NCBI GenBank assembly: GCA_903899985.1
Contig: CAIULL010000099.1
Span: forward strand, 47,099 to 111,098
Source: an uncultured Schlesneria sp.
GTDB lineage: Bacteria; Planctomycetota; Planctomycetia; Planctomycetales; Planctomycetaceae
Length of the DNA stretch: 64,000 bases
Direction of reading: 5' to 3'
Shown: in pieces, positions 17,228 to 26,700 of the stretch
Layout: the number at the start of each line of letters is the position of its first letter
Numbering within the stretch: position 1 is the stretch's first letter
Translations under genes and position numbers: made by a program
Notes under the pieces: model-generated
The model's database searches: none
What the model was told of the DNA's origin: nothing
Seen by the model: the letters and a program-made list of their open reading frames with translations, nothing else

Positions 17228-20200
17228 TCACGGGCTCAAACGTAATTCCACAGACTTTACGTCACCAAGCGCCGGCAACGGGCGACTGGCAGGTTTAACG
17301 GTCAACCGGACTTCACCCGCTGGTAATTCAAGCTCGCCAAGTTCGGTCGTCTGATAATCATCCCAACCGTTTGTTTTTCCAACTTTACGCGTGAATGACC
17401 TGCCGAGGGCTTCAACCGTAACGCGATTACCGGCCGCTTGAGCGTCACAAGCCCATGTCCATGTCACCGTATACTTCGCGGTTTTTGGGATATTGATCGT
17501 CCAGACAACGATGTCGTCGGCACTGCTCCACCATCCCAGGTTCTTGTGCTGTTCTTCAATCACGATCGTCGGGCCGTAGATCTCGGCCTCAAAGGGGGTC
17601 AGGGTGATCTTCCCTGTCGAGTCAGGCTGAACGACTCGTGGCGAATTCTCGGGAAATGACTTCATGACGGGCAAAGGGACGTTCTGCCGGATGTAGGTCA
17701 CCAATGCTGCCGCGTCGTGAGGATTCAGTTCTCGTTCCAGTCCTTCAGGCATCAATGACTTGGTACTGCTTTGTAATTCTTCGATCTCATTCCGCAGCAG
17801 AGAAATCTCCTTTCCTTCGGCGGCACGCAGCGTCAGGCTGTTAGCGGTCTCTGAAGAAAGAATTCCTGAATGAGTGATCCCTGCCTTCGTCACGGCAGTG
17901 AATGTCGTGAATTTTGTTTCGACCGCTCGATTCGGGTCGAGAACCGCTGTCACCAGTGCCTCAGCGGACTTGTCCGTCAACGACATCAGATCGGGCCCGA
18001 CAGCATGTCCGGCATCACCAAGCTTATGACACTGAGCACAGCGTTTCAGGAAAAGCTGGCTGCCGTGTTGAGGGTCCCCTCCCATGCGAACGATAGGCAG
18101 GTATTCGGTGACCATCTTGGCACGGTCCGTATCCAGATTGACGGCAAGCACTTTTGCTGCCCGGTCCCGAACGGCCTGCTGGTTATGACCAAGCAGTCGC
18201 TGACGACATGTCGGATCAAGATCTGTCGCCGTCAGACTCTTCTTTTCCAGGGCTTCGAGCAACTGATCACGCCATGCTTCACGCCGTAGTAACACAGAAC
18301 AAGCCTGCACTCGCAGACTTGGTCCGAACGATCGATAATTGTCGAGCAGCATTTTTGCAGCCTCGGGTTCGTTGAGCCGCCCCACCGCCTCAAGCGACGC
18401 CGACTGCAATTCCGGAGGCTGTTGCGGTTTGAATAGTTCACCAAGGACGACCATATCCTGCGTTGAATGACCCAGAACCCGCACTGCGGCGATACGGTCA
18501 ACCACCGACCCCTCTGCTCTTCCGGCCAGTCTTCTTGCCGACGAGAACATCGATTGCAACCGCTTGTTGATTGGAATCCCCTCAGCCCCCAGGTCTCGTA
18601 ACCACTGATCGACCGATTCGCCGCTTCGAGCCAATGAGTTCATGAACTGTTGCACTGCCGAAAATTGCCATGCCGAATAGCCTGCGTCTGCCGTGGGTTC
18701 TGTCGCCCTGGAAAGTAACGTTAAAAGCGACGATTGATGTCGAAGTGCCGTCGCTTGTCCGAGCAATGCTTCCAGTAAGTTTGCCGGAACTGATCCGTCG
18801 CTGGTGACCTCCTCCAGCATTTGTTGAAGATTGTCTTTACTGGCGGAACTCATGACTGCGGTCAGCATGTAAGTGTCGTTTGCGGATTGGCGAGCGATTT
18901 TTCCGAGTAACCGCCCGGCTTCCGGCTGCTTGAAATTGCCGAGGGAACAGGCAAGTTGAAGTCGCACTTGTTGATCAGAATCGTCAACAAGACGGCTTAA
19001 ATTTGCGATCGTCTTCAGGTCTGGTTCTCCGAGTGATTCCAACAGCCGGATCGCATGGCGCCGAACCGCTGAATGCGGATCCGTCAGCGATTCGGCGACA
19101 AGTTCCGCAGTGATTCCCCCTGGAAGGCCATCCAAAGTACAGAGGGAATGCAGTCGACACAGCGGATTAGGGCTTTGTCGGGCCTGCCTTCGAAGTAAAG
19201 AAATCGCTCCAACATCAGCGCGATCGATCAGCAATTGCTGGACGAGATCTCGTTGCCATCCATTCGGATGATCGAGCGCAGCGACGAGGTCAGGCATCGC
19301 CAGGCGATCGAAACGAGGGGTCGCGCGCGGCTTTGATCCGACTGGTATGACACGCCAGATGCGTCCCTTGTTGTCACCAGCACGAACGTTCAATTTTCGT
19401 TGCCACTCGACGGGAATCCATTGAGGATGCTCAATTACCAGTCGATACATGTCTGCAACCCAGAGTGCTCCATCGGGACCCGTACGAATCATCGTGGGAC
19501 GAAACCAGTTGTCTGTTGATGAAACGAATTCCGAGTCCTCTTCTCCAACGGCTCGCTGGCTGGTGAAACTCATACCATTCGTCGACATCACTTCGTGATG
19601 AATCAGGTTGTGGACCGGTTCGCTGACAAACGTATGCGACACGATTTGCGATGCGTCATTCAAATGGCTGTCTGCTGATTGCGTGGCAGCTGACCCGAAC
19701 AAAAGGTTGTCTCGATAGACAATCGCACTGCAGGCCGAGGTGAATCTGTTCGCCGTATGGAAATCATTGAAGCGAGTCATCGTCTTGCTGGATGGATAAA
19801 CCGGTGCTGCACCTGGTGCTACGGAAACGTCTCGCAAAAGATTTGGCACGGTAAGATGTGGATTTCGCCCCAGATAATGATCGTCGAGTAGAAAATGCCA
19901 CATCGGCCGGCTGTTGTTGTTGCCAAACCAGTTGCCCCAATCATCACGATTGCGTCCAAACTGAGATGCTCCGGCGACCGCTTCCATCTCGCCCGTGTCG
20001 GGCCGGATGCGGAGATCTCTCCCTCGAAGATCCAGCGTCTGGCCAGTCTTCTTTGATACCACGATTCCACCACTGTCGCCGTTCGCCAGATACAACCAGT
20101 TATCAAGACCACGCGTAAGCCCGTTAACGCGATGCTGCTGATTCCCCTCGACAAATCCCGAATATAACACTTGCCGGACATCCGCTTTTCCATCCCCATC

Positions 20201-22018
20201 CGTATCTTCGGCATAGAACACGTCTGGTGCCGCCGAGACAAGCACCCCCTTCTTCCATGCGATCACTCCGTTTGGAAACGGTACCTTGTCAAGGAACAAC
20301 GTTGACTTGTCGTACCGACCGTCTAAGTCTGTATCTTCGAGATACCGGATTCGTCCACCAGGCGTTCCCTGCCCGTCGATTCCAAGCGGGTAGTCCGCCA
20401 TTTCCGCCACCCAGAATTTTCCATCGGCACCCCAGTCGAAAGCGACAGGGTCCATGGTGAGCGGTTCATGTGCCACAAGCTCAATCGTATATCCCGGTCG
20501 AACTCGCATCGATTTGATTGCCGCATCGGGTGACTTGGCATCGGGTATTCGATCACCCAGCAAATCGTCAAACGAGACTTGCTTCATCAAGTCGGGCAAC
20601 ACATCGGTCTCTTCATTGATCCAGCAAAGATGCCGATCTTTGACAAAGAATCCATTGTCCGTTCCATCCTTCCGCACAATGAGTGGCAACGCGTCTGGTG
20701 ACGTTTTTTCGTTGTTGCGAGGTTCGGACATCAGGCAAATGGAATGATCTTTTGTCTGAGGATCAAACAGCCAGGCACCATATTCCTTGCTGTTCGAAAG
20801 CACGACGTCGAGATGTCCGTCACCATTGATATCGACATGCCAACGCCCTCCGTCAACTTTCTCTGGTGATCCGGGTTGAGCAACGGGAACCTGACTCAGT
20901 TCCCATCGTCCATCGCGATTCATATCAACAAGGCGAAGTCCTCGATCACTTCCGTCGTGATTCCGTAGCGATTGACCTCCTAACACATTCGCATTCAACC
21001 GATCGACGCACTCTCTGAAATTCAAAAACTTAACTTTCTTTCCGTGCCTGGCGATCGCGTGGTCGATCAGCTCAACCACCTGATCAGACTTAATCCAGCT
21101 ATGCGGATGAAAGACAAGGTTCATCACACCTTGTTTTTTTACCGTGATGTCGAGAGCCACTTTCAGATCACGAACCGTGTCAGGGTTGTTTGGTTTTTGC
21201 AGGTGATTGGCCGACCAGTCGCTGGGGACCATGCAAGGGAATTCCCAGCATGTGTTCTGAATCACGTAGGGGTAAGGATAGTTTTCGATTGTATTGACGA
21301 AACGATCATGAACCTGCTCGGCACGTTTTAGTCGCCGTGGAACGTACTTACGGAACTTTTCCCGGCCATCGTCGTCGGTGATCCAGTCGCGCGGAATGTT
21401 CGGATCTTCGGCTGTGTACAGTGTGAAAACCGACGAATCGAGTTGTAAAAAATTGCCTGAGGCCGTCGACTTGCGGAAAATCTGGGAATAGAACCTCGGG
21501 CTGACCGTATTCAAAGAATCACAGCAAGGCATTCGAAAGGCAACGGGTTTGTTATTGGGAATGGAGGTCATCAGATCGACGCATCTGTCGTACGTCCCCT
21601 TCGACTTGGCAATGTCTCCACTTGCCAGCAGCGGGCATGGATGGTCAAACGTGTGGCATTCGAGACTCAAGCCTTCCTGCAGCCAGGACTGCAACTGGGG
21701 GTCATCAGGTTTCACCGCGCAGGTCATAATGCTGACCGGTGCACGCCCGTCGATGGCCTTCAGTCGCTGCAGGATCGGTCGCAAGTAAGCCTCGTACTTG
21801 GCTGGTTCACGCATGTCATCGATCGCCAGGACGACAACGCATTCGACCCCTTCGTCACCCACCCATTGAGGTGTGAGTAGTTTCGGGAAATCCTGATGCG
21901 GAAACCAGACTTCATTTGAATGATCAGATGGGGCTTGCTGGCCCAAGAGGTCAGAACCCAGCCCTTGAACCACAAGTATCAGCACGAGTACAGAGAGAAA
22001 TCGGATCATAGGGTTCAC
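17228..22018 (-). CDS. Giant secreted deacetylase-like/dehydrogenase-like/HEAT/cytochrome c protein
   Basis: A 1596-residue protein with an N-terminal signal peptide. Residues ~55-350 look like a polysaccharide deacetylase (NodB-type) module: AIDDM, HTFDHPCPL and FRMPCCDS match the expected metal and active-site positions. FG-GAP-like stretches (VDMNRDGRWEL, VDINGDGHLDVV) follow. Residues ~510-900 match the planctomycete 'membrane-bound dehydrogenase' propeller, HEAT-like repeats span ~930-1290, and a cytochrome c site (CAQCH, residue ~1350) is followed by the family's heme-domain tail. The last ~110 residues (WWSSADDIVVW onward) resemble a carbohydrate-binding beta-sandwich. Redox partner and substrate are unknown. 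A role in polysaccharide breakdown is inferred. Confidence 0.85.
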   Translation of the reverse strand: MNPMIRFLSVLVLILVVQGLGSDLLGQQAPSDHSNEVWFPHQDFPKLLTPQWVGDEGVECVVVLAIDDMREPAKYEAYLRPILQRLKAIDGRAPVSIMTCAVKPDDPQLQSWLQEGLSLECHTFDHPCPLLASGDIAKSKGTYDRCVDLMTSIPNNKPVAFRMPCCDSLNTVSPRFYSQIFRKSTASGNFLQLDSSVFTLYTAEDPNIPRDWITDDDGREKFRKYVPRRLKRAEQVHDRFVNTIENYPYPYVIQNTCWEFPCMVPSDWSANHLQKPNNPDTVRDLKVALDITVKKQGVMNLVFHPHSWIKSDQVVELIDHAIARHGKKVKFLNFRECVDRLNANVLGGQSLRNHDGSDRGLRLVDMNRDGRWELSQVPVAQPGSPEKVDGGRWHVDINGDGHLDVVLSNSKEYGAWLFDPQTKDHSICLMSEPRNNEKTSPDALPLIVRKDGTDNGFFVKDRHLCWINEETDVLPDLMKQVSFDDLLGDRIPDAKSPDAAIKSMRVRPGYTIELVAHEPLTMDPVAFDWGADGKFWVAEMADYPLGIDGQGTPGGRIRYLEDTDLDGRYDKSTLFLDKVPFPNGVIAWKKGVLVSAAPDVFYAEDTDGDGKADVRQVLYSGFVEGNQQHRVNGLTRGLDNWLYLANGDSGGIVVSKKTGQTLDLRGRDLRIRPDTGEMEAVAGASQFGRNRDDWGNWFGNNNSRPMWHFLLDDHYLGRNPHLTVPNLLRDVSVAPGAAPVYPSSKTMTRFNDFHTANRFTSACSAIVYRDNLLFGSAATQSADSHLNDASQIVSHTFVSEPVHNLIHHEVMSTNGMSFTSQRAVGEEDSEFVSSTDNWFRPTMIRTGPDGALWVADMYRLVIEHPQWIPVEWQRKLNVRAGDNKGRIWRVIPVGSKPRATPRFDRLAMPDLVAALDHPNGWQRDLVQQLLIDRADVGAISLLRRQARQSPNPLCRLHSLCTLDGLPGGITAELVAESLTDPHSAVRRHAIRLLESLGEPDLKTIANLSRLVDDSDQQVRLQLACSLGNFKQPEAGRLLGKIARQSANDTYMLTAVMSSASKDNLQQMLEEVTSDGSVPANLLEALLGQATALRHQSSLLTLLSRATEPTADAGYSAWQFSAVQQFMNSLARSGESVDQWLRDLGAEGIPINKRLQSMFSSARRLAGRAEGSVVDRIAAVRVLGHSTQDMVVLGELFKPQQPPELQSASLEAVGRLNEPEAAKMLLDNYRSFGPSLRVQACSVLLRREAWRDQLLEALEKKSLTATDLDPTCRQRLLGHNQQAVRDRAAKVLAVNLDTDRAKMVTEYLPIVRMGGDPQHGSQLFLKRCAQCHKLGDAGHAVGPDLMSLTDKSAEALVTAVLDPNRAVETKFTTFTAVTKAGITHSGILSSETANSLTLRAAEGKEISLLRNEIEELQSSTKSLMPEGLERELNPHDAAALVTYIRQNVPLPVMKSFPENSPRVVQPDSTGKITLTPFEAEIYGPTIVIEEQHKNLGWWSSADDIVVWTINIPKTAKYTVTWTWACDAQAAGNRVTVEALGRSFTRKVGKTNGWDDYQTTELGELELPAGEVRLTVKPASRPLPALGDVKSVELRLSP

Positions 22019-22828
22019 GTTGACCGAATAAGAAGGCGGGAGTTGAAATCAAGAACCAAGACTAACCGCGTTGAGAATCATTTTCATCTGAGTTTTCCCG
22101 AAGACAAATCCTGTCGTGACCACATCGGGCTTTCCTCTTGGGGGCTGAAAGCTTGCGCGACTGTGGGACTTGGTTTTGCGCATGTCTTGGCGGAAACCAC
22201 GCATTTTTCAATCTTAGACGGGGTTTGAAAGTTTGTGCACCTCTGAAAAGAGACGATGACCGTACCTGTGCGGCGGCATTCTGTGGGATCTCAATAAGTT
22301 GCTGACAAGGAACGTACCTCGTTGACCAGTTCTCCGTTGGACAAGCCGCGTAGGAAAGCGAGGAATTTCGATCGGTAGTACACGACGACGTCAACGGAGT
22401 GGAAATATGGACTGTTTTTCTGGACGGTTCCGACGCTAGAGGCGTCGTTCAAATGGTAGACGCTGACAGTATGGCTGCCGTTCAGAAGTGACTGACAAAT
22501 TCTGGTTCGTCGGCATCAGGCCACTGAAACACTCTTTCGAATCGTTGGTGGGCTGATAAGATTCGATACTTGGCATTTCAGGTTGCAATACCCTCGTTGG
22601 TCGGGGTCTTTCGCTGAAATATCCGACCTTATTTGGTAACTGTTCACGGGTAATGAAGGGGAGTTGACCCATTTTCGTGGGGCCGCATGAATCAGAATCC
22701 GGTGACCTGATGGTGTTCGGTATATTTCGCCATGAGAATGTGTTAGTCCCTGCCTCGAGAGCGATGACCATTGCCTGTTGCTCGATTTTGTCCTTCAACT
22801 ACTCGTTTCTCAGAAAGACGAAGCCTGA
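22019..22828. other. Intergenic region, nothing recognised
   Basis: An 810-base gap between divergent genes (giant cytochrome protein to the left, glycosyltransferase to the right). Open frames at 22062-22394 and 22436-22798 on the minus strand have cysteine- and serine-rich random-looking translations and no similarity I can recognise. It presumably holds both promoters. No terminator, riboswitch or RNA gene was identified. Confidence 0.4.
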
Positions 22829-24112
22829 GTGTCCAAGATCTTGTTGACGACCTTCGGGTCCTATGGCGATTTGCACCCCTTTCTGGCAATTGCTCGAATA
22901 TTGAAGGGACGTGGCGATGATGTCACGTTGGCCACGCACGAAGAGTATCGCGAATACGTTGAGCGGATCGGTGTTCGGTTTGTTCCCCTCAAGCCGGGTC
23001 TGGATGAACTGGGGCCGCAGGAATCCTGGGCGGCAAAGGCCAATCATTCATTGAACGGGACGCAGTTCATTATTCGGACTTTGATTCTGCCGTATCTCAA
23101 TGACGGGTACAAAACAATCAAAGAGATTGCCGTCGGTCACGACTTGATGATTTCGCATGCGCTGACGTTTGCCACGCCAGTCGTCGCAGAAGAATTGGGG
23201 ATACCATGGCTGTCTTGTGTTCTTCAGCCGTCCCCATTTTTTTCGGCCTATGATCCCCCGGCACTTGGGTTTATGACATTGTTGCCGCGCCTTAAGCATC
23301 TCGGTCCGACGGTCACAAGCTGGGTTCTCAAATTACTGGCAAGCCCCACTCGACGCTGGCTGAAACCAATCGACGACTTGCGAACGCAGGTTGGCCTCCC
23401 TGTTTCTCCGAAAAATGTCCTGATCGACGGGTTTTCTTCGTTTGGAACATTGGCCCTGTTCCCATCGTCATTTGCAACAGCTCAACCCGACTGGCCTGAC
23501 CGAGTCAAACAAATTGGTTTCCCGCTGTTCGATGAAGAGACGACGAGTGACATCTCCGCGGAACTTCAACAATTCCTCGAGGCAGGTTCCCAACCAGTCA
23601 TCTTCACTCTGGGAACAGCCATCGTGAAGATGGAGACGAACTATTTTGAAATCGCTTATGAAGCAATCAAACGGCTTGGCCTTCGTGCCGTCTTTCTGGT
23701 CGGAAAGAACCCGCGTCGAGTTCCCTCGGCGGCGAGGACCGACCCAGATATTCATATCTCGAATTACGAACCCTTCTCAAAGCTGTTCCCTCGAGGCGCG
23801 GTGATCGTTCATCAGTGCGGAATCGGGACGACCGGGCAGGCGCTCGCATCAGGTCGCCCGCAAATCCTGGTTCCGTTTGCTCACGATCAGCCGGACAACG
23901 CGCGACGTCTCGTCGAGCTGGGTATCGGAGTCTCGATTCCGGCTAGCCGTTTGAACTTCGCAAGACTGACACACGCGCTTAAATCGGTGACTCAAAATGA
24001 AGGGTTTTCTCAACGCGCCACGAGCCTCGTCACTGACCTTCAGGTTTCTGGATTTGATCGACGATTGCAACAAGCGATCTCGGAATGCCTGAGTCATTGT
24101 CGTGAGCGTTAA
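22829..24112 (+). CDS. GT1-family glycosyltransferase (UGT/MGT-like)
   Basis: A 427-residue GT-B fold protein starting at GTG 22829. The N-terminal motif TTFGSYGDLHPFLAIARIL and the C-terminal nucleotide-sugar site are typical of GT1 enzymes that decorate lipids, sterols or natural products. The site runs from IHISNYEPFSKLFPRGAVIVHQCGIGTTGQALASGRPQILVPFAHDQPDNA and is a complete donor-binding loop with HQCG and DQPDNA. No signal peptide is present. The final codons (CLSHCRER) lie inside the first copy of a 78-79-bp tandem repeat, which shows that the repeat grew from the gene's 3' end. The acceptor is unknown. Confidence 0.88.
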   Translation: MSKILLTTFGSYGDLHPFLAIARILKGRGDDVTLATHEEYREYVERIGVRFVPLKPGLDELGPQESWAAKANHSLNGTQFIIRTLILPYLNDGYKTIKEIAVGHDLMISHALTFATPVVAEELGIPWLSCVLQPSPFFSAYDPPALGFMTLLPRLKHLGPTVTSWVLKLLASPTRRWLKPIDDLRTQVGLPVSPKNVLIDGFSSFGTLALFPSSFATAQPDWPDRVKQIGFPLFDEETTSDISAELQQFLEAGSQPVIFTLGTAIVKMETNYFEIAYEAIKRLGLRAVFLVGKNPRRVPSAARTDPDIHISNYEPFSKLFPRGAVIVHQCGIGTTGQALASGRPQILVPFAHDQPDNARRLVELGIGVSIPASRLNFARLTHALKSVTQNEGFSQRATSLVTDLQVSGFDRRLQQAISECLSHCRER

Positions 24113-24268
24113 AAAGCTACTCTGATAAAGTAGGCGAGACCTGCGGGTATAGTCTTTCAAGTGTGCCTCAATGGTTGTCGCGAGCGTTACCAGAGCCTCT
24201 TTGATAAAGTAGGCGAGATCCGCGGGTATAGTCTTTAAAGTGTGCCTCATTCATTGTCGCGAGCGTCA
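24086..24268 (+). repeat. 78-79-bp tandem repeat (2.3 copies)
   Basis: Copies start with TGCCT at 24086, 24164 and 24243. Each has TTGTCG(T/C)GAGCGT, and the first two also share GATAAAGTAGGCGAGA and GCGGGTATAGTCTTT. The first copy contains the last codons and stop of the glycosyltransferase gene; the third, partial copy ends five bases before the cbiM start codon. It fills the whole intergenic gap. Confidence 0.9.
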
Positions 24269-24272
24269 AAAC

Positions 24273-25259
24273 ATGCATGTTAGGGATGGGATTCTTAGTC
24301 CGGAGGTTTGTCTGGTGACTGGGCTGGTTAGTCTGGCCGCGGTCGGGTACAGCTTGCGTAAACTTCGGATCGATCTGGAAGATCGTGCGGTGCCGTTGAC
24401 AGGGATGCTGGCTGCGGTGGTTTTTGCGGGTCAGATGGTCAATTTTCCGCTGATTGGGCTGCCTGTGTCAGGTCACCTTTTGGGTGGTGTTCTGGCTTCG
24501 GTGATTCTTGGGCCCTGGGCTGGTTGTCTGGCGATAACGCTGGTGTTGATGGTTCAGGCGGTGTTGTTTAATGATGGCGGGTTGTTGTCGCTGGGTGCCA
24601 ACGTCCTGAATATGGGCGTGATCGGTTCGTGGGGTGGTTATGCGATTTATACGACGCTTAGGAAGTGGTTTGGAAATGGGAGTGTCGCCGCACTTCCGGC
24701 TGCGGTGATTGCAGCGTGGCTCTCGGTGCTGGCCGCAGCCGCATTGTTTTGCATTGAGTTCGGATTCTCTGCGGGTTCGAAAGAGTTCAGTCTGAGCGGT
24801 ATTTTTACGCTGATGGTGCTTTACCACGCCTTGATTGGGATTGGCGAAGCGTTAATTACGGGAACTGTGTTAAGTTTCGTGCTTTCGCGGCGCCCCGATT
24901 TGATTCCGACCCCTGCGTCAGCTGGAGCGGCTTCGGATGTTGGTCGATTCGTTGTTGCGGGCTTGATGGCGGCACTCGCCGTGGCGGCGATTCTTTCGCC
25001 AATGAAGTCCGATTATCCTGACGGCCTGGATAAGGTCGCGGAATCAACGGGGATCGAAGCGTTGGGAATTGAACGGCAGGGGCTGTTTCTGGATGGTTAT
25101 GAAGTTCCGTTATTTGAACGAATGGGCTGGTCGGTATTAGCCACTTCATCGGCGGGTCTCATTGGAACCCTGATTGTCTTCGCCATCGCTTTTGCTGTTG
25201 GAAAAGCGGCTCGGTGGAATTTGCCGTCACTGGCGGCGGAAGGTGGTCATGCCAGCTAG
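24273..25259 (+). CDS. cbiM: ECF transporter substrate-binding permease for cobalt or nickel, CbiM/NikM-type with PDGLE region
   Basis: A 328-residue membrane protein that binds and passes Co2+ or Ni2+ in an energy-coupling-factor ABC transporter. I chose ATG 24273 because the protein then begins MHVRDGILSP. The N-terminal Met-His of this family helps ligate the metal, and PSGH-type SGHLLGG near residue 70 carries the second conserved histidine. About six to seven membrane segments follow. Near the C-terminus DYPDGLDKVAEST is the PDGLE signature of CbiN/NikN, so the M and N parts are fused. It overlaps cbiQ by 11 bases. Cobalt versus nickel cannot be decided. Confidence 0.9.
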   Translation: MHVRDGILSPEVCLVTGLVSLAAVGYSLRKLRIDLEDRAVPLTGMLAAVVFAGQMVNFPLIGLPVSGHLLGGVLASVILGPWAGCLAITLVLMVQAVLFNDGGLLSLGANVLNMGVIGSWGGYAIYTTLRKWFGNGSVAALPAAVIAAWLSVLAAAALFCIEFGFSAGSKEFSLSGIFTLMVLYHALIGIGEALITGTVLSFVLSRRPDLIPTPASAGAASDVGRFVVAGLMAALAVAAILSPMKSDYPDGLDKVAESTGIEALGIERQGLFLDGYEVPLFERMGWSVLATSSAGLIGTLIVFAIAFAVGKAARWNLPSLAAEGGHAS

Positions 25260-25911
25260 TTCGCAAACCGCAGATGGCATCAGTCCCTGTCATGCGATCT
25301 CTTCCGGCTGGAAGCTAGGGTTAACGCTTTTCGTGATCTTTCTGGCGAGCTTGATTCCGCTAGAGCACTGGCCAGCGCAAGGACTATTGCTGGCACTAGT
25401 ATTTGCCGGCCTCAGTATTGCTGGTGTGACGATTGGTTATCTAGCCAGGCGTCTGGCACTGTTCCTGCCAATGCTGCTGGTGTTTGGCTTGTCTGTCCCC
25501 ATCACACAGATGGATCAAGGGGGAGCCTGGACGTGGATGCTCGGGCTTTGGTTGCGATGTACCGTCTCGTTTCTGACGGGATTATGGTTGATTCATGTCC
25601 TGCCGTTCCCTGAGTTGTTGTCGACTCTTCTCCGCTGGCGATGCCCGGTGCTGATGGTCGCGATGCTGGCTTTTATGTATCGCTATATTTTTATCATGTG
25701 GGACGAGCTCGCTCGACTTCGCCATGCCCGTGACGCACGAGACTTTGGTCGCAGTTCACTTAGGACGCGTTGGACGACGAATGCGCAGCTGATTGGATTG
25801 CTGCTCTTGCGCGCGATGGAACGGGCCGAGCGAACTCATCACGCCATGCTTGCCAGGGGATGGGATGGTTCGCCCCGTTTTCTTGGCGATGATCCGAGAA
25901 AGGCACGATGA
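25249..25911 (+). CDS. cbiQ: ECF transporter transmembrane protein CbiQ/NikQ-type
   Basis: A 220-residue membrane coupling subunit of the same transporter. It has five or so hydrophobic segments in the first 150 residues. A charged cytoplasmic stretch follows with DELARLRHARDARDF and then RAMERAERTHHAMLARGWDG, the two Ala-Arg-Gly-type coupling helices that dock on the ATPase. ATG 25249 lies 11 bases inside the end of cbiM, and its own stop overlaps the cbiO start by four bases (ATGA), so the three proteins are made from one tightly coupled message. Confidence 0.9.
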   Translation: MPASSQTADGISPCHAISSGWKLGLTLFVIFLASLIPLEHWPAQGLLLALVFAGLSIAGVTIGYLARRLALFLPMLLVFGLSVPITQMDQGGAWTWMLGLWLRCTVSFLTGLWLIHVLPFPELLSTLLRWRCPVLMVAMLAFMYRYIFIMWDELARLRHARDARDFGRSSLRTRWTTNAQLIGLLLLRAMERAERTHHAMLARGWDGSPRFLGDDPRKAR

Positions 25912-26675
25912 CCAATTCCACGAATTCCTCCGCCATCGAACTGAGGGGGCTCACGTTTCGTTACCCCAGCGGACGCACGGCCTTGAATGATGTAGTTTGT
26001 TCGATTTCTGATGGAGAACGCGTGGCCCTCGTTGGCCCCAGTGGAGCTGGTAAGTCAACCTTATTGATGCACTTAAACGGCCTGTTGCCTGCTGCGTCAG
26101 TCGTTAACGATGGCGATGCTCAGGTCTTCATCAAGTCGCAGCCAGTGACCAAAGGGCGATTGCGCGAGGTGCGACGGCAAATTGGATTCTTGTTTCAGGA
26201 CCCGGACGACCAGTTGTTTTGTCCCACTGTTCGCGAAGACGTGGCCTTTGGTCCGCTGAACCTGGGGCTGGATCAGAACGAGATTCTGAATCGGGTCAAC
26301 CGTAGTCTCTTAGCTGTGGGGATGCCGGAACATGGGCCTCGTAATCCATCACAGTTGAGTACTGGCGAGCGAAAGCGAGTCTGTCTGGCGGGCGTGTTTG
26401 CCTGCGAACCGGCGATTCTGGTACTGGATGAACCAACCAGTAATCTTGATCCACGAGCACGGCGCCAGCTTTTGGAAATCCTGCGATCATTCCCAGGGAC
26501 TCAAATCATCGCGACACACGACCTCGATTTTGCAATCGAGCTTTGTCAGCGAGTCCTCGTGCTGGACGGGGGACAACTCAAGGCAGATGGCCCGGTCGAA
26601 CAAGTGCTGGCTAACTCACGTTTAATGGATCGCCACGGGCTCGAAGTCCCGTGGCGATTAAGACGAACGCAGTAA
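25908..26675 (+). CDS. cbiO: ECF transporter ATPase CbiO/NikO-type
   Basis: A 255-residue ABC ATPase that powers metal uptake with CbiM and CbiQ. Walker A is GPSGAGKST, the Q-loop lies in FLFQDPDDQLF, the signature is LSTGERKRV, Walker B is ILVLDEPTSNLD and the switch histidine is in IIATHDLDF. DPDDQLF is typical of ECF-type ATPases. The last codons form an 11-bp perfect hairpin in the message (26629-26658), and a second hairpin starts at the stop codon. Both are probably linked to transcript end or stability. Confidence 0.93.
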   Translation: MTNSTNSSAIELRGLTFRYPSGRTALNDVVCSISDGERVALVGPSGAGKSTLLMHLNGLLPAASVVNDGDAQVFIKSQPVTKGRLREVRRQIGFLFQDPDDQLFCPTVREDVAFGPLNLGLDQNEILNRVNRSLLAVGMPEHGPRNPSQLSTGERKRVCLAGVFACEPAILVLDEPTSNLDPRARRQLLEILRSFPGTQIIATHDLDFAIELCQRVLVLDGGQLKADGPVEQVLANSRLMDRHGLEVPWRLRRTQ

Positions 26676-26695
26676 GATTTGTGAAACAATCTTAC
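26629..26695. terminator. Two hairpins between convergent genes, probable bidirectional terminator
   Basis: Hairpin 1: ATCGCCACGGG (26629-26639) pairs perfectly with CCCGTGGCGAT (26648-26658) around an 8-base loop, inside the cbiO coding end. Hairpin 2: GTAAGATT (26672-26679) pairs with AATCTTAC (26688-26695). Neither has a clear T tract. They lie between the convergent cbiO and LEPR-XLL genes. Confidence 0.5.
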
Positions 26696-26700
26696 GCAGA

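Noticed and set aside
22062..22798. Two minus-strand frames between the giant cytochrome protein and the glycosyltransferase
   Set aside because: No domain, poor composition and no start context.
24113..24272. Cobalamin or NiCo riboswitch upstream of the metal transporter
   Set aside because: The gap is wholly a 78-79-bp tandem repeat; no B12 box or four-way NiCo-like structure was seen.
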